Source of the DNA: Anaeromyces robustus
Lineage: Eukaryota > Neocallimastigomycota > Neocallimastigomycetes > Neocallimastigales > Neocallimastigaceae
Direction of reading: 5' to 3'
DNA length: 64,000 bases
NCBI GenBank assembly: GCA_002104895.1
Contig: MCFG01000206.1
Location: 43,501-107,500, forward strand
The notes beneath the pieces are model-generated. The model did not search any database. It was not told the origin of the DNA and was given only the letters and a program-made list of their open reading frames with translations. Position numbers and translations under genes: made by a program. How positions within the stretch are numbered: the stretch's first letter is position 1; each line of letters opens with the position of its first letter. Shown here piece by piece: positions 1 through 13,726 of this stretch.

Positions 1-364
1 GATTGATAATGATCCAATACCATATTTTTTCTTGCTTGTATGATAGAGCTAGACAGGAAAATTTAGTATGATTTTAGATAATAGATTATATATTATAAAA
101 AACATGAAATTTTTTAAAATAAATAAAATGAAATATTTGTAATTAATGAAATCGAGCCTATTACTATTATTAATTTAAATTAAAAAGAATGTTAAAAAAC
201 TTTATTAGAAAAAAAAATTATTGATCTATATAATAAAAAATTTTTTAAAAAAGAATTAAAACAATAATTATTTTTACAAATAACATTAATACTAATATAC
301 AATAAATAACAATATCAAATTAATAATATAGAATAAAAAAAATAAAAAAACTTTTTATTCAGAA

Positions 365-395
<31 letters not shown>

Positions 396-823
396 TTTTT
401 TTTTTTTTTTTTGAGATTTTTAACGATTTTTTATATTTTTTCGAAATTTATATATATTAGAAAAATAGTAATCTATACATACAAAAAAAGAATAAAATTA
501 TATATATTTATATAAATATATTTATGTTCGTGTATTTGTATAATTGATATATTTGTTAAGTTCATTTAAAAATTTAAATATGATAATAACAAATATTGGT
601 TCGTATTGTATATTAATAAATTTAACTATATTTATACAATGAATAATACATATGATAAAGTAATTATTCCACAATAAAACTATTTAATAACAATTAATTA
701 ATTTAAATTTTTAATAATATTATATTCTAAATTAAATTTTTTTATTAAAGTATTTATATATTTTTTTAATTTTTTTTTTTTTTATATTTATGTATTTTTT
801 TTAAAAAATAGTTTTTAATAATT
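1..823. other. AT-rich intergenic region upstream of first tRNA ligase
   Basis: Almost pure A/T with an ATT run near 367-393 followed by a T run to about 412. No open frame of coding character is seen. The last stretch before 824 is T-rich and then A-rich, as seen upstream of other genes here. It probably holds the promoter of the first tRNA ligase gene, but no specific element can be assigned. Confidence 0.6.
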
Positions 824-2849
824 ATGGAAAAAATCATTGACTTTCGTGATAAATCAAAACAATATCCAAGACTTTTTAAAATTTCAAAATTTACTCTTCC
901 TAAATCGAAAAGAATTATTGAAAGTTTTAATATTCAAGAATGTGCTTTTAAAAGAAATGATATAGTCCCATTCAGTGCAAGAGGTGTTTTTGTTTTACCA
1001 ACTGATAATACAATTGTGGCCCGAGGATATAATAAAGTAATTGCTATTTAATTGATATTTAAAATATATTTTGATATTGATTAAAGTAATTTCTATTTAA
1101 TGTATATAATTATATATGTAATTCTAATAAAATAATATTATTTTAATTCATTTTAAAAAATTTTTAATTGTATGGATCAATTTTATTTTATTTTATTTTT
1201 TTTATTTTTTTTTTTACTTAATATAGTTTTTTAATATTAATGAAACTGAAGAAACTCAATGGAATAATATTAGAGAAAAAACTGTAGGACCATATGAACT
1301 CACTTTAAAAGAAAATGGTTGTATTATTTTTGTTTCTGTATTGGATGATGATTTATTAGTAACTAGTAAGCATAGTACAACAAAAATTGATGCTGAAGGA
1401 AATTTAATTCATAATAAATTTTCGGATTTAGGCGAAAAATGGTTATATAAATATATTGGAGATAAGAAACAAGAATTAATTGATTTTATAAAAGAAAATA
1501 AAATTACTTTAGTATTTGAGGTAAATAAATAATGATAATATTATTTATAATTTTGTAATAGTATTATTTATTAAGTATAATAATTTCATTATTATAGTAA
1601 TAATAGTAATAATATAAATAAAATTAAAAAGAAATTGATTCCATTAAATGCATTTAATAATATGTAATATAAATTTTATTAACATTATTTATATAATTTT
1701 AAATAAAATAAATTATAATATTGATTTTTTATTTATGTAATTTTATATATAATAGCTAGTTGATAATGATTTCGAAGAACATGTTATAGAGTATAGTAAA
1801 GAAGAAGATGGATTATACCTTCATGGTATTAATGAAAATACTGTAGAATTTAATTCTTGGCCAAGTGAAAAAGTATTTGAAATAGCAAAAAGGTTTAATT
1901 TCATATCTGTAAAATATATGGTTTATGATAATATTGATGGTAATAAAATAATATATAAATAAATTGAAAAAAAAAAAAAAAAAAAAAAAAAAATAAAATA
2001 AAATATTTTAAAATATTATAATAATTAACAAATATATATATAATATGTATATGTATATGTTTATTATTATTATTATTATTATTATTATATTTATTATATG
2101 TATATAGATTTGAAAAAGTTTGCTGATGATTGTAATGGATATTATAATGGAAAAGCTATTGAAGGATGGGTAGTTCGTTGTAAAAAAGATAATGGTCAAA
2201 ATTTCTTCTTTAAATATAAGTAAGCTTTAATTTAAATAATTTATTTATATATTATTATTATTATTATTATTATTATTTTTTATTTTTCATCAACTATTAT
2301 TAATATATTAATTAAAAACATATAATATTATGTATTAATAATATAAAATAAATAAATGAATAAATGAAAATAATAATTAATAAAGATATAATGAACCATA
2401 TTTACTTTATCGTGAATGGAGAGAAGCTACATCAGCTTATCTTGCTCATAGACCAATGAAATATAAATATATAAAAACATATGGATATGTTGAATGGATT
2501 AAAGAAAAATATCAATCTAATAAAGAATTATTTGCAAAATTCAATGAAAAAAAGGGAATTATAAAATTACGTAATTTATATTTAGAAGAAACTAATGGAG
2601 GAGAATATGTTCCAAAAGTTCAAGAACCAGTTACAAAAGAAAATGCAAGATATAAATTAATATTACCAATTAGTATTATTGGATCAGGTAAAACAACTGT
2701 TGGAAGAATGTTAAAGATTTTATACGATATTGGTCATATTCAAAGTGATAATATTCAAAAAAAGAAGCCAGCACCAGAATTTATTGAAAATGTTTGTAAG
2801 GAATTCGATACCAAAACTATTGTTATGGCAGATAAGGTATATAAATAAA

Positions 2850-2880
<31 letters not shown>

Positions 2881-4242
2881 TAATATATATATATATTATA
2901 TACGTTTTTTCTTCAATATTTATACATATAATAATACTAATATTATAAATATTAAATAATATATTTATAATAATAATAATCTTAATTTGTAATTATTATT
3001 TTTCAAAATATTATTTTATAGAATAATCATTTGAAAATGCATAGAAATGATTTATGTAAAAAATTAAAATCTATTTATCCAAATAGTTTATGGATTGTAG
3101 CACTTTATTGGAATATTGAGACCGTACCTGAAAAAGATGTTTTAGAATTTTCAAGAGATAGAATTGAAAGAAGAGGGGAAAATCATCAAAATCTTACTCC
3201 AGAAAAAACAAGTAATTATCCATTTATTGTAAAAATGTTTTTAAATAATTTTGAATTTCTTGATATTTCTGACCCAGAAGATAGTTTAATTGATGAAACA
3301 ATAGAAATTAAATTTAAAGAAGATAGTATTAGTATTGTTAAAAAAATAATCGAAAGTTTAAATCTTGAGCCTAAAACTGATGAAGAACTTAAAGCCGCTT
3401 ATATTCAAGCTAATGAAATTAAACCAGAAGTTAGTCAAAAACCAAGAAAGCTTGCACCACTTTATTATGGATTAAGATTGAAATATGTTAATTGTAAAGA
3501 TATAGCATTAAAATATCTTAAGAATTATTCTGATCAAAATGAACAGTTTGTTAAAGATTATGAAAAAGTAAAATTCCTTATTGAAAATTCAAACTTTTTA
3601 CAAAGAGAACATATTACAATAGCATTTCGTAAAAGGGATCCTCCTGAAATGATTAAATATTATGATCAATTAGTTGGACAAGGTAATCAAGTAGCAAACT
3701 TTAATGATCCAAAACTTGAAGTATTTATTAATGTTTCAAGTATTGTTTGGACTTCTAATCTTGTATTTATGCCAGTAGATGAAATCGAATCAGATAAAAT
3801 TTGGGAAAAAATAAAAAAGGAAGACAATAAAGAGAATCAAAATAATGAAGATAAAAATGAAAATAAAATAAATAAAAAGTATGATGATAGTTTATTGTGT
3901 CATATTACACTAGCTAGTTATGGTGATACTAAACCAATAGATTGTCTTAAAGTTTTAAATGATATAAAAAATTATTATGACGAACATACTGATTTAAAAT
4001 TAGAAAATGATACCAAAAAAACCGAACCAACAATAGTTGATGAATCATATATAATTGATGAAACAAATAAAGAAATTGAAAATGAAATTATTCATCCATC
4101 TTCAATTATTCAACTATTAGCTCCACCTATTAAAAATGTCACATTTATAAAACCATTAAAAATTGTTGAAGGACCTAATTGGAAACAATTATTTTTTGAA
4201 CCATTTAAATTTAAAGGATATTATACTAAATTCTTTTATTAA
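824..4242 (+). CDS. TRL1: Fungal-type tRNA ligase (Trl1), copy 1, six exons
   Basis: Trifunctional ligase that heals and seals tRNA halves after intron removal and, in many fungi, splices HAC1 mRNA in the unfolded protein response. Exons I infer: 824-1036, 1227-1520, 1756-1939, 2108-2219, 2386-2836, 3022-4242; they join in frame to 824 residues, close to the roughly 830 of yeast Trl1. All introns are GT-AG. Ligase domain: motif I KENG with the nucleotidyl-accepting Lys at about residue 99, GLYLHG motif, and motif V around EGWVVRC then FFFKYK. Kinase domain: P-loop GSGKTT at 367-372. Cyclic phosphodiesterase domain: the two 2H-family motifs HIT at 615 and HIT at 712. All three active sites look intact. 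It lies head to tail with a paralogue starting 1190 bp downstream. The last intron carries a short AAAT/AAT microsatellite. Family call is near certain; exon edges rest on alignment with the paralogue and reading-frame continuity. Confidence 0.93.
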
Positions 4243-5432
4243 TTTATATATTAAAATTTTTTAAAAATTATATATATTAGTATTATTATTAATTATTACA
4301 TCTAGATTAATATTTAAAAGAATATCATTTTTCTTTATAATAAAACAAAAATATATATATATATATATAAACAAAAAGCAAAAAATAAAAACAAAAAACA
4401 GAAAACAAAAAAAAAAAGAAAAAAAAAAAAAAAAAAGGAAAAATATATATATATAATGAATAAATAAAATTATAATAAAATTATAATAATATTCATTATA
4501 TTATTATCATTGCATTTTAAATAAGTAAAAAATAAAAAAAAATTATAATATATTATAAAATAATATATTAATTTATAAAATAATAATAAAATTTAAAAAA
4601 TCAAAAAAATTAAAAAAAAAAAAAAAAAAAAAAACAAGTAATATTATTTATTTTTTTTTTATATTTTGTTTTGTTAAATTATTTATTTTAAATATTTGGT
4701 TTTTTATACATAATTCATTTATTTTGAATTTAACCACTAATTGTTTTTTTGATTAATTAAATTTTTTTTGACTTATATAAATCACTCTACCACTAAATTG
4801 TAAACTTTAATAAATATAATTATTTATATAAATTATTTACATCAAAAAAAGAATAAAATAAAATAGAATAAAATAAAATAAAATAAAATAAAATAAAATA
4901 AAATAAAATAAAATAAAATAAAATAAAATAAAATAAAATAAAATAAAATAAAATAAAATAAAATAAAATAAAATAAAATAAAATAAATAAAATAAAATAA
5001 AATAAATAAAATAATACAAATAAAATATAAAATATAAAATAGAATAAAATAAAAAAAAAGATAATGAAAAGGTATATAAAGAACAAAAATCAACAAAATT
5101 GTAAAAAAGAAAAGAATAAGAATATATAATAAAAAATATTTTTATATATAAATAATATAAATAGGAAATCTTATGAATAATATCATATTGAAATTTCTAA
5201 TAAATATATTTTATTTACAAAAAGAAAGAATAAAATAAAATAAAAAAAATAATAAAAAAAAAAAAGGATAATGAAAGGTATATAAAGAATAAAAATTGTT
5301 TAAAAAAAGTAATAAAAATATATTTGTATATATATAAATTATATAAATTGGAAAACATTAAAAATATTAATTTGAAATGTTTATATAATTATATTTTTAT
5401 TTTTTAAATAGTATTGTAGTTTAATTTTAATA
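4243..5432. other. Spacer between the two tRNA ligase genes
   Basis: A/T-only spacer with poly-A stretches and a long AAAAT array (listed separately). A short near-duplicate (a stretch around GATAATGAAA-GGTATATAAAGAA) occurs at about 5060-5083 and 5267-5288. No coding frame beyond repeat-generated ones. It must contain the 3' end of copy 1 and the promoter of copy 2. Confidence 0.6.
4852..5014. repeat. (AAAAT)n microsatellite, about 160 bp
   Basis: Nearly perfect pentanucleotide array with a few AAAT and one AAAAG-type interruption. The long hydrophobic frames it creates on the minus strand (FILFY repeats) are artefacts. Confidence 0.95.
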
Positions 5433-7403
5433 ATGGAAAAGATTATCGAATTTCGTAAATGTGCTGAGAATAATCCTAAACAATATAAAGTTAAAGGTTT
5501 TATTCATCCGAAAACTAAGAAAACAATTGAATATTTTATTATCAATGAAATAACTTTTAAAGAAGGATTTGATATTATATCATTTCCAGCAAGAGAAGCA
5601 TATGTTTCACCAGAAGATAATTCAATTATTGCAAGAGGTTATGATAAAGTAAGTATTATTAATTTATGAGGTGAAATGTATTATTAAATATATTATTCAT
5701 GAAATTTCTTATTTATATATTTATTATTTTTTTTTTTAAAAAATATTTTTATAATTTATAATTTAAAAAATATTATATTTATTTCATATAATATTAAAAA
5801 TTACATAGTTTTTCAATGTTGGTGAAGTTAAACAAACAAAATGGGAGAATATCCAGGAAGTAACTATGGGTCCGTATGAACTTTCTTTAAAAGAAGATGG
5901 ACGTATTATTTTTGTATCAGTATATGAAGATGATTTATTTATATCCAGTAACCATACTTTCATGTCTTTAAATGAAGAATTATTTAATAATAAGTATTCG
6001 GAATTAGGTGAAAAATGGTTATATAAATATATAGGTGACAAAAAGAAAAAGTTAATAAATTATATTAAAGAAAATAATATTACTTTGATTTTTGAGGTAA
6101 AATATCATTTTTTTTTTTTTAATATTATTTTTTTATATTTTTTTTTTGTCTTGATAAAACAAAAAACAATTAATATATAGTCTTTTTATTACTTTTATTA
6201 TTATTTAATGATAAATATAATATTAATTATATAAAACATATTCAAAATAATAAATAAAAAAGCTTATCGATAATGATTCTGAAGAATATGTTTTAAAATA
6301 TAATAAAGAAGAAAACGGCTTATACCTTCATGGTATTAATACTAATACAATAGAATTTAATTCTTGGCCAGTTGAAAAAGTAAATGAAGTTGCAAAAATG
6401 TTTAATTTAAAAACTGTAAAATATGTTCTTTATGATAATATTAATGGTAAAGAATTATAAATATTATGAAAAATAATAATTTAAAATAATATATATATAT
6501 ATATGTATATTTAATTGCACATATATTATTTCTTATTATATGAAAAAAATAATAAATAAACAATTATATTAATAAGTACAATAATTAATTATAATAATAA
6601 TAAAAGAATTAAAAGAATTTGTAGAGAATTGTAATGGATTTTATAATGAAAAAGCTATTGAAGGTTGGGTAATCCGATGTAAAAAAAATAATGGTGAAAC
6701 TTTCTTCTTTAAACTTAAGTATGGATATATATTATATAATATTTTGAAGAAAAAAAAATAATCCATTAATTAAACGTTATATTAAACATATTTTATTGAA
6801 AATATTTTATTGAAAATACATACATATATATATATATATATATCATGAATTAAATAAATTATTTAAAAAATATAAATAAAAGATACGATAAACCATATTT
6901 ACTTTATTATGAATGGAGACTGGCAACTTATAACTTTATCAAGAATATAAAAATGAGATATAGATATAAAGAAACAAATGATTATATGGAATGGATTAAA
7001 AAGAAATATCAAACTAATAAAGAGTTATTTGAACCTCTAAATGAAAAAAAAGGTATTATTAAATTACGTGAATTATATTTAAAAGAAAGTAATGAGAGAA
7101 AAAACAATTCAAAGATTCAAGAATCAAAAATCATAGATCCTGTAATTAAAAAAAACACAAAGTATAAGCTAATTTTGCCAATTAGTATTATTGGATCAGG
7201 TAAAACAACTGTAGCAAAAATGTTAACAATTTTATATGATATTGGCCATGTTCAAAGTGATAATACTTTAAAAAAGAAACCATCACCAGAATTTACTAAA
7301 AATGTTTGTAAAGCATTCGAAACCAAAACTATTGTCATGGCAGATAAGGTATATATAAATAAAACATTTTAAACAATTTTATATTGTATATAATATAATA
7401 AAA

Positions 7404-7486
<83 letters not shown>

Positions 7487-8832
7487 ATATATATATATAT
7501 AAATTTATAAAATATTAATATATAATAATTAATTTTTTTTTTATTTATCATATTTTATAATAAATATTATTTTTATTATTATAGACTAACCATTTAAGAA
7601 TACATAGAAAACATTTATGTGAAAGGTTAAAATTTCTTTATAAACAGAATATATGGATTGTAGGACTTTATTGGAAGATTAAAGATGAACCTGAAAGAAA
7701 TATTTTAGAAACTGCAAGAGAAAGAATTGAAAGAAAAGACAGAAATCATCAAAATCCAGTTGATAATTACCCATCTATTGCTAGAATGTTTTTAAAAGAT
7801 TTTGAAGTTCTTGATTTTTCTAATTCCCAAGATAATTCAATTGATGAGGTTATTGAAGTTAAATTTAAAGAAGACAGTATAAGTATTGTTAAAAAAATAA
7901 TTAAAGCTTTAGAACTTGAACCTAAAACAGATGAAGAACTTAAAGCTGTTTATACTCAAGCAATTGAAATGAAACCAGAAATTAACCAAAAATCTGAAAA
8001 ATTTATTTGCCCACTCTATTATGGATTAAGAATGAAATATATTGATTGTAAAGATTTAGCTCTAAGATATCTTAAAAATTATTCTGATAATAATGAAGAA
8101 TTTATAGAAGATTATAAAAGAGTAAAATTCCTTATTGAAAATTCAAAATTTTTACAAAGAGAACATGTAACAATGGCTTTCCATAGAGGTTCTTCTTCAG
8201 AAGAAATAAAATATTATAAGCATTTAACTGGGCAAATGAATCAAATAGATAATTTTAATGATCCAAATTTAGAAGTATTTATTCATGTTTCAAGTATTGT
8301 TTGGACATCTAATATTGTATTTATTCCAGTGGATGAAATTGAATCTGATAAAGTTTGGGAAAAAGTAATAATGAAAGAAAACAAAGAAAATCAAAATAAT
8401 GAAACTAAAAATGAGACTAAAAATGAAACTAAAAATGAAAATGAAAATGAAATTAAGAAAGAAAATAAAAATAATGCTAATAAACCACCATATCATATTA
8501 CACTTGCTTGTTATGGTAATGTTAAACCAGTAGAATGTGGTATGGTTTTAAATAGTGTAAACCAGTATTATAAAGAACATCCTAATATGAAACCAAAATT
8601 TGATACCAAAAACAAACCAAAAATAGTTGATGAAACATTTGTAATTGATGAAACAAATAAAGAAATAAGCCATGAAATTATTCATCCAACTAGTTATATT
8701 CAATTATTACCATCATCTATTAAAAATACTACTTTTATAAAACCACTAAAAATTGTTGAAGGGCCCAATTGGAAAGAATTATTCTTTGAACCTTTTAAGT
8801 TTAAAGGATATTATACAAAATTCTATTATTAA
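5433..8832 (+). CDS. TRL1: Fungal-type tRNA ligase (Trl1), copy 2, six exons
   Basis: Second full-length tRNA ligase, paralogous to the gene at 824. Inferred exons: 5433-5648, 5809-6096, 6263-6446, 6607-6718, 6883-7348, 7585-8832, joining in frame to 837 residues. Exons 3 and 4 have exactly the same lengths (184 and 112 nt) as in copy 1, and all five introns share position and phase. Ligase motif I is KEDG (Lys at about 100) instead of KENG; GLYLHG and EGWVIRC/FFFKLK are present. P-loop GSGKTT at 371-376. Phosphodiesterase motifs HVT at 616 and HIT at 726. A Glu/Asn/Lys-rich low-complexity insert sits between the two 2H motifs and is longer than in copy 1. Nothing is missing, so it is probably functional. 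Subfunctionalisation (for example tRNA versus HAC1 mRNA, or ligase versus end-healing) is possible but not shown by the sequence. Confidence 0.92.
7400..7489. repeat. (AAAT)n microsatellite in last intron of tRNA ligase copy 2
   Basis: About 22 tetranucleotide units inside intron 5 (7349-7584). The same intron in copy 1 (2837-3021) also begins with a short AAAT array, so the array predates the duplication or expanded independently. Confidence 0.95.
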
Positions 8833-10270
8833 ATTAATATTAAATTAAATATATTTTATATATAAAGATTTAACTAAATAAATATTTTAAAAATAAAATA
8901 TATAATTATGTAATATGTGTTATATAGTGTAATTATTAAATATATGTATAATATTAGAAAAAAATTATATATATACATATTACTATTTAATTTATATATT
9001 AATTAACACCACAAATTTTTTTGTTTAGTGAATATTAATATAATATATTATATTCAATTAATCTATTCAATACAAATATATAGTGTTAATATATTAGTGG
9101 AGAAATTTTGTTATTAAATCTAATCCACAAAAATATTGTATAATATATAAATACACTTTTGTTATTTATGATTATTTATTATATTATTATATATAATATG
9201 AATATAATATAATAAATATAATATAATATAAAAGGAAATTCTTCATATATAAATTTTTTATAATTAAAAAATTTTTAATCTCTATCTACAGTAAATCATC
9301 AAAATTTAGCTTTTTTATTCCATTAATTATAAATAAATATATTTTTGAATAAAGAAATAATAAAATAATATTATAAAGAAAAGTAAATTCTAATAAATAT
9401 CTATTTATTTGAATAAAATAAAATAAAATAAAATAAAATAGAAAATATTATATTTAGTATTATTAATCATACCTTTTTATTGAAATGGAATGTATTTGTT
9501 ATTATTTAAAAAAAAAATACTTTTTATAGATAATAAGTATGTTATGTATGCTTATTAATTAATTTTTTATAATATATATACTGGAATAGTTTTGTAACAT
9601 TGTGGTATTTTTTTTTATTATTTAAATTTAAATTTGTTAAATTTTATATAATAATATTAGATATTAAAAAAAATAAATTAATTTAAATAATATTGATTTT
9701 TTAATCATATTTGGTAAAATATATATGTAAATAAACAGAAAAATCATGATATTATTTCTCTTTCAATTTTCTAATTTTTTTTTTAAAAAAAAAAAAAAAA
9801 GATTAAATGTATATAATAATATATATTTAAAATAATATTTAATATTTTATTTTATAAAAGAAGTAAGAAAAGAGTAAAAAATAAAGAATAAAATAAAAAT
9901 ACAAATATATAATAAATAAAGCAAAATAATAATAATAAAAAAAATAATTAATAAATAAAAATAAAAATAATAAGATATAAAAAAATCAGAATTTAAATTT
10001 CAAAAGGTTAACATAAAATAAATAATATAAAGATATTATATATATATAATTTAATTTAAATCAATAACTGAAGAAAAAAATTGTTTGCTTAAGTAAGTAT
10101 TAACACATTTATAAATATTTTTCATCATTTTTTTTATTAATCATAATAAAACTTTAAAAATTATAATGATATTATAAATTAACAAATTTTTAATGAAATA
10201 CTGATTTTAATTTTTATAATAAAATAATAAAAGAATATATATATTCATCTATAGTTAACTAATTTTTATA

Positions 10271-10323
<53 letters not shown>

Positions 10324-10350
10324 ATTTTATATATACTTCAAAGAACAAAG
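8833..10350. other. Intergenic region, no gene seen
   Basis: A/T-rich with no coding frame. It contains an AAAAT run near 9417-9440 and an ATT array just before the next gene (about 10270-10318). Confidence 0.6.
10270..10318. repeat. (ATT)n microsatellite upstream of PER1
   Basis: About 16 uninterrupted trinucleotide units ending some 30 bp before the PER1 start codon, so it lies in the promoter or 5' UTR. Confidence 0.9.
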
Positions 10351-11301
10351 ATGAGATATACATTTCTTTTAATATTACTATTATCTGTATTTATTTCCTC
10401 TGTTAAATCATCAGAAGGTGATATTGATGAAAGATATAATAAATGTTTAGATATTTGTAAAGTTGATGTTTGTGAAAAAAATCCAGTAAAACTTTCATTA
10501 CCATTACGTTTAACTTTTTGGTCATGTGAAGCTGATTGTAAATATCATTGCATGTTTAAGAATGTAGAAGAAAGACAAGTTAATGATGAACCTATTGTAC
10601 AATATTATGGTAAATGGCCTTTCTATAGATTTTTAGGTATTCAAGAACCAGCTTCTGTAATATTTTCTTTTTTCAACTTATATATGCATTATCTTGGTTT
10701 AAAACGCTTAAACAGAATAACTCCAAAAGGTTATTATTTACGTAAAGTATATACTATCAATTCAATTATTGGTATCTATTCATGGGTTGCTTCTATGATA
10801 TTTCATACAAGAGATAATCCAGTTACTGAAAAAATGGATTATTTTGGAGCAAGTGCTTCTATTATATGTAATTGTTTTGTAACAATTGCTCGTGTATTTA
10901 ATTTACGTTCATTTAACAAAAGAGCTACTGCTTTTACTGTTTTATTCATTTATTATATTGGTCATATTTCTTATCTTTCATTTTGGTTTTTTGATTATTC
11001 TTATAATATTGCTGCTTGTACTGTCATTGGTATAATCCAATATAGTTTTTGGCTCTATTGGGCTTATAAGAATAAACACCGTCCATATGCTAAACAAATT
11101 GTTATGATTATTATTTCAATGTTCATTGCTATGATGTTTGAAATTTTTGATTTTTCACCATTTTTCTTTACATTTGATGCCCATTCACTATGGCATTTAT
11201 GTACTGGTTTTATTTTAAAAAAGTATTACGATTTCTATGTAAATGATATTCGTTGGGAAACTCGTAAAGGAAAAGAAGTTGATTATTCATACTATAATTG
11301 A
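10351..11301 (+). CDS. PER1: Per1/PGAP3-family GPI-anchor lipid-remodelling protein
   Basis: Single-exon gene of 316 residues. Per1 (PGAP3 in animals) removes the sn-2 acyl chain of GPI anchors in the ER/Golgi during GPI lipid remodelling. Visible here: an N-terminal hydrophobic signal sequence (residues 1-20), a Cys-rich luminal part (CLDICKVDVC, then WSCEADCKYHC), the family stretch KWPFYRFLGIQEPASV, and about seven hydrophobic segments. All signature residues of the CREST hydrolase superfamily are present: S-x3-H (S148, H152), Asp163 in the EKMDYF segment, and H-x3-H (H278, H282). Length fits the family. The start is the first ATG, directly before the signal sequence. No introns, unlike several neighbours. 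Confidence 0.93.
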   Translation: MRYTFLLILLLSVFISSVKSSEGDIDERYNKCLDICKVDVCEKNPVKLSLPLRLTFWSCEADCKYHCMFKNVEERQVNDEPIVQYYGKWPFYRFLGIQEPASVIFSFFNLYMHYLGLKRLNRITPKGYYLRKVYTINSIIGIYSWVASMIFHTRDNPVTEKMDYFGASASIICNCFVTIARVFNLRSFNKRATAFTVLFIYYIGHISYLSFWFFDYSYNIAACTVIGIIQYSFWLYWAYKNKHRPYAKQIVMIIISMFIAMMFEIFDFSPFFFTFDAHSLWHLCTGFILKKYYDFYVNDIRWETRKGKEVDYSYYN

Positions 11302-12110
<809 letters not shown>

Positions 12111-12569
12111 TCAAATTTTATTATTAATTTTAAGTTCCATTGGAGTAAACCTCAAACCATTTATAACTTGTTCAATGCTTGTATCTTGGAAGCCAAGTTT
12201 ATGATATATTGGTATAGCATAAGGTGATGAATTAACTGTCATTTTATCTGAATAACATTTTGCTTTTACAGTATGAAATAATTTCTTTCCGATACCTTGT
12301 CTATGATATTTTCCTTCAACAAAAAATAAAGCTATATGTGTTCCTTCACTTCTCGTTGCAATAACTCCAACTAATTCTTCTTGATTAAAAGCACCATATA
12401 AACAAAGTTTAGATAAATAATTATCATCATGGATACTTTTATAAAATTCTTTCACACCCTCTTCTGTGTAATCAGGTGCTTCATATTCTTGAAACACTCT
12501 CCACACCAAACATAATGCATTATCAATTTCTTCCTTTTCAAGGTTTCTGATTAAAATATTTAAACTCAT
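12111..12569 (-). CDS. GNAT-family N-acetyltransferase, bacterial-like
   Basis: Single-exon gene of 152 residues starting at the ATG at 12569; the frame is open upstream only through non-ATG codons. GNAT enzymes move the acetyl group of acetyl-CoA to an amine. The acetyl-CoA binding motif A is visible as FVEGKYHRQGIGKKLF (Q-G-I-G-K), preceded by the beta-4 strand (THIALFFVEG) and followed by the common YHKLGF and RFTPMEL segments near the C-terminus. The arrangement, including the EYEAPDYTEEGV segment, matches small stand-alone GNATs I know from clostridial Firmicutes. No targeting signal, so probably cytosolic. Its base composition is less A/T-extreme than its surroundings. Horizontal transfer from a rumen bacterium is a reasonable inference; the substrate is unknown. 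Confidence 0.87.
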   Translation of the reverse strand: MSLNILIRNLEKEEIDNALCLVWRVFQEYEAPDYTEEGVKEFYKSIHDDNYLSKLCLYGAFNQEELVGVIATRSEGTHIALFFVEGKYHRQGIGKKLFHTVKAKCYSDKMTVNSSPYAIPIYHKLGFQDTSIEQVINGLRFTPMELKINNKI

Positions 12570-13683
12570 TATTATCAATAATAGTATAAAAAAAAAATAA
12601 TATATAATATATATATATATAAATGATATATTTTCTTATTATTTATTAATATATTATAATAAATATTTATTATGTATTACTTAATATTTATAATATAATG
12701 ATTACAAAAAAAGTATTTTTTTTTTTTTTATAGTATAACGTGGTTAAAACATTAATATGGTATAATTAATATTACAGAATTACAGAATTTTTAAAAATTA
12801 TGAAAAATGTATCAACTTTTTTACGATTGGATATAATTTAATAAAAAATGTATTTGTTATAAAACGTAGTAAATTATTTTTTTATTGGCCAAAATTAAAA
12901 AAGGAATATAATTGTAAATGTATAGTAGTAGATATATTAAAATATAATAATAATATATATAATAATTTTATCAAAATTTTTTTTTTATGCGAATCATTTT
13001 CGAGTAAATTTTTATTTATTTTTATATATTACAATTTATATTGTATATAATAAATTAATAATTAATACAATATATTGTAATAATCATAGGAGTATATCTT
13101 AACAATTTTACTATATATATAATTAAATACTTTTTTTATATTTACAATATATATATAAATTATATATTAAAATATATTAAATAAAAAGAAAATAGACTAA
13201 TTAAAAAAAAATTAAAATATTGAAAATTTTATACTTTATATATATAACGTCTAAATACATTATTTTTATTAAATAAAATACAATGTATATAAAATGTATT
13301 TAATCTTAATATTAACCAATTACTATAAATATTGAGATCGTAGTAGAATTATAATTAATATTAAAAAAAAAAAAAAAAATTAAGTTGAAAGATTATTGTA
13401 TAATAGTAAATAAAATTTTTATTATTTTTATTGTGGTAAATTTTTTCATTCAATAATAAAATAATATTAATTAATAAATACTATTAATTAATAAATAAAT
13501 AAATAAATAAATGTAAATAAATAAATAATTAATTAAATAATTAAATAATGATTTAATAAATAAATAAAAAAATAAATAAATAAACTATAACATAATATTA
13601 TTTAAATAATGATTTAATATAATCAATTATAAAGTTTATTATTATGAAATACTTAATATAAATATATAATAATAATAATAATA

Positions 13684-13726
<43 letters not shown>

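Noticed and set aside
2-43. Possible 3' end of a gene entering from the left (IDNDPIPYFFLLV, then TGA)
   Set aside because: Only 13 codons, with no splice or family evidence; the minus strand is also open. Too short to support.
4820-5096. Minus-strand hydrophobic frames FILFY...
   Set aside because: Pure AAAAT-microsatellite translation in several frames; not protein-like.
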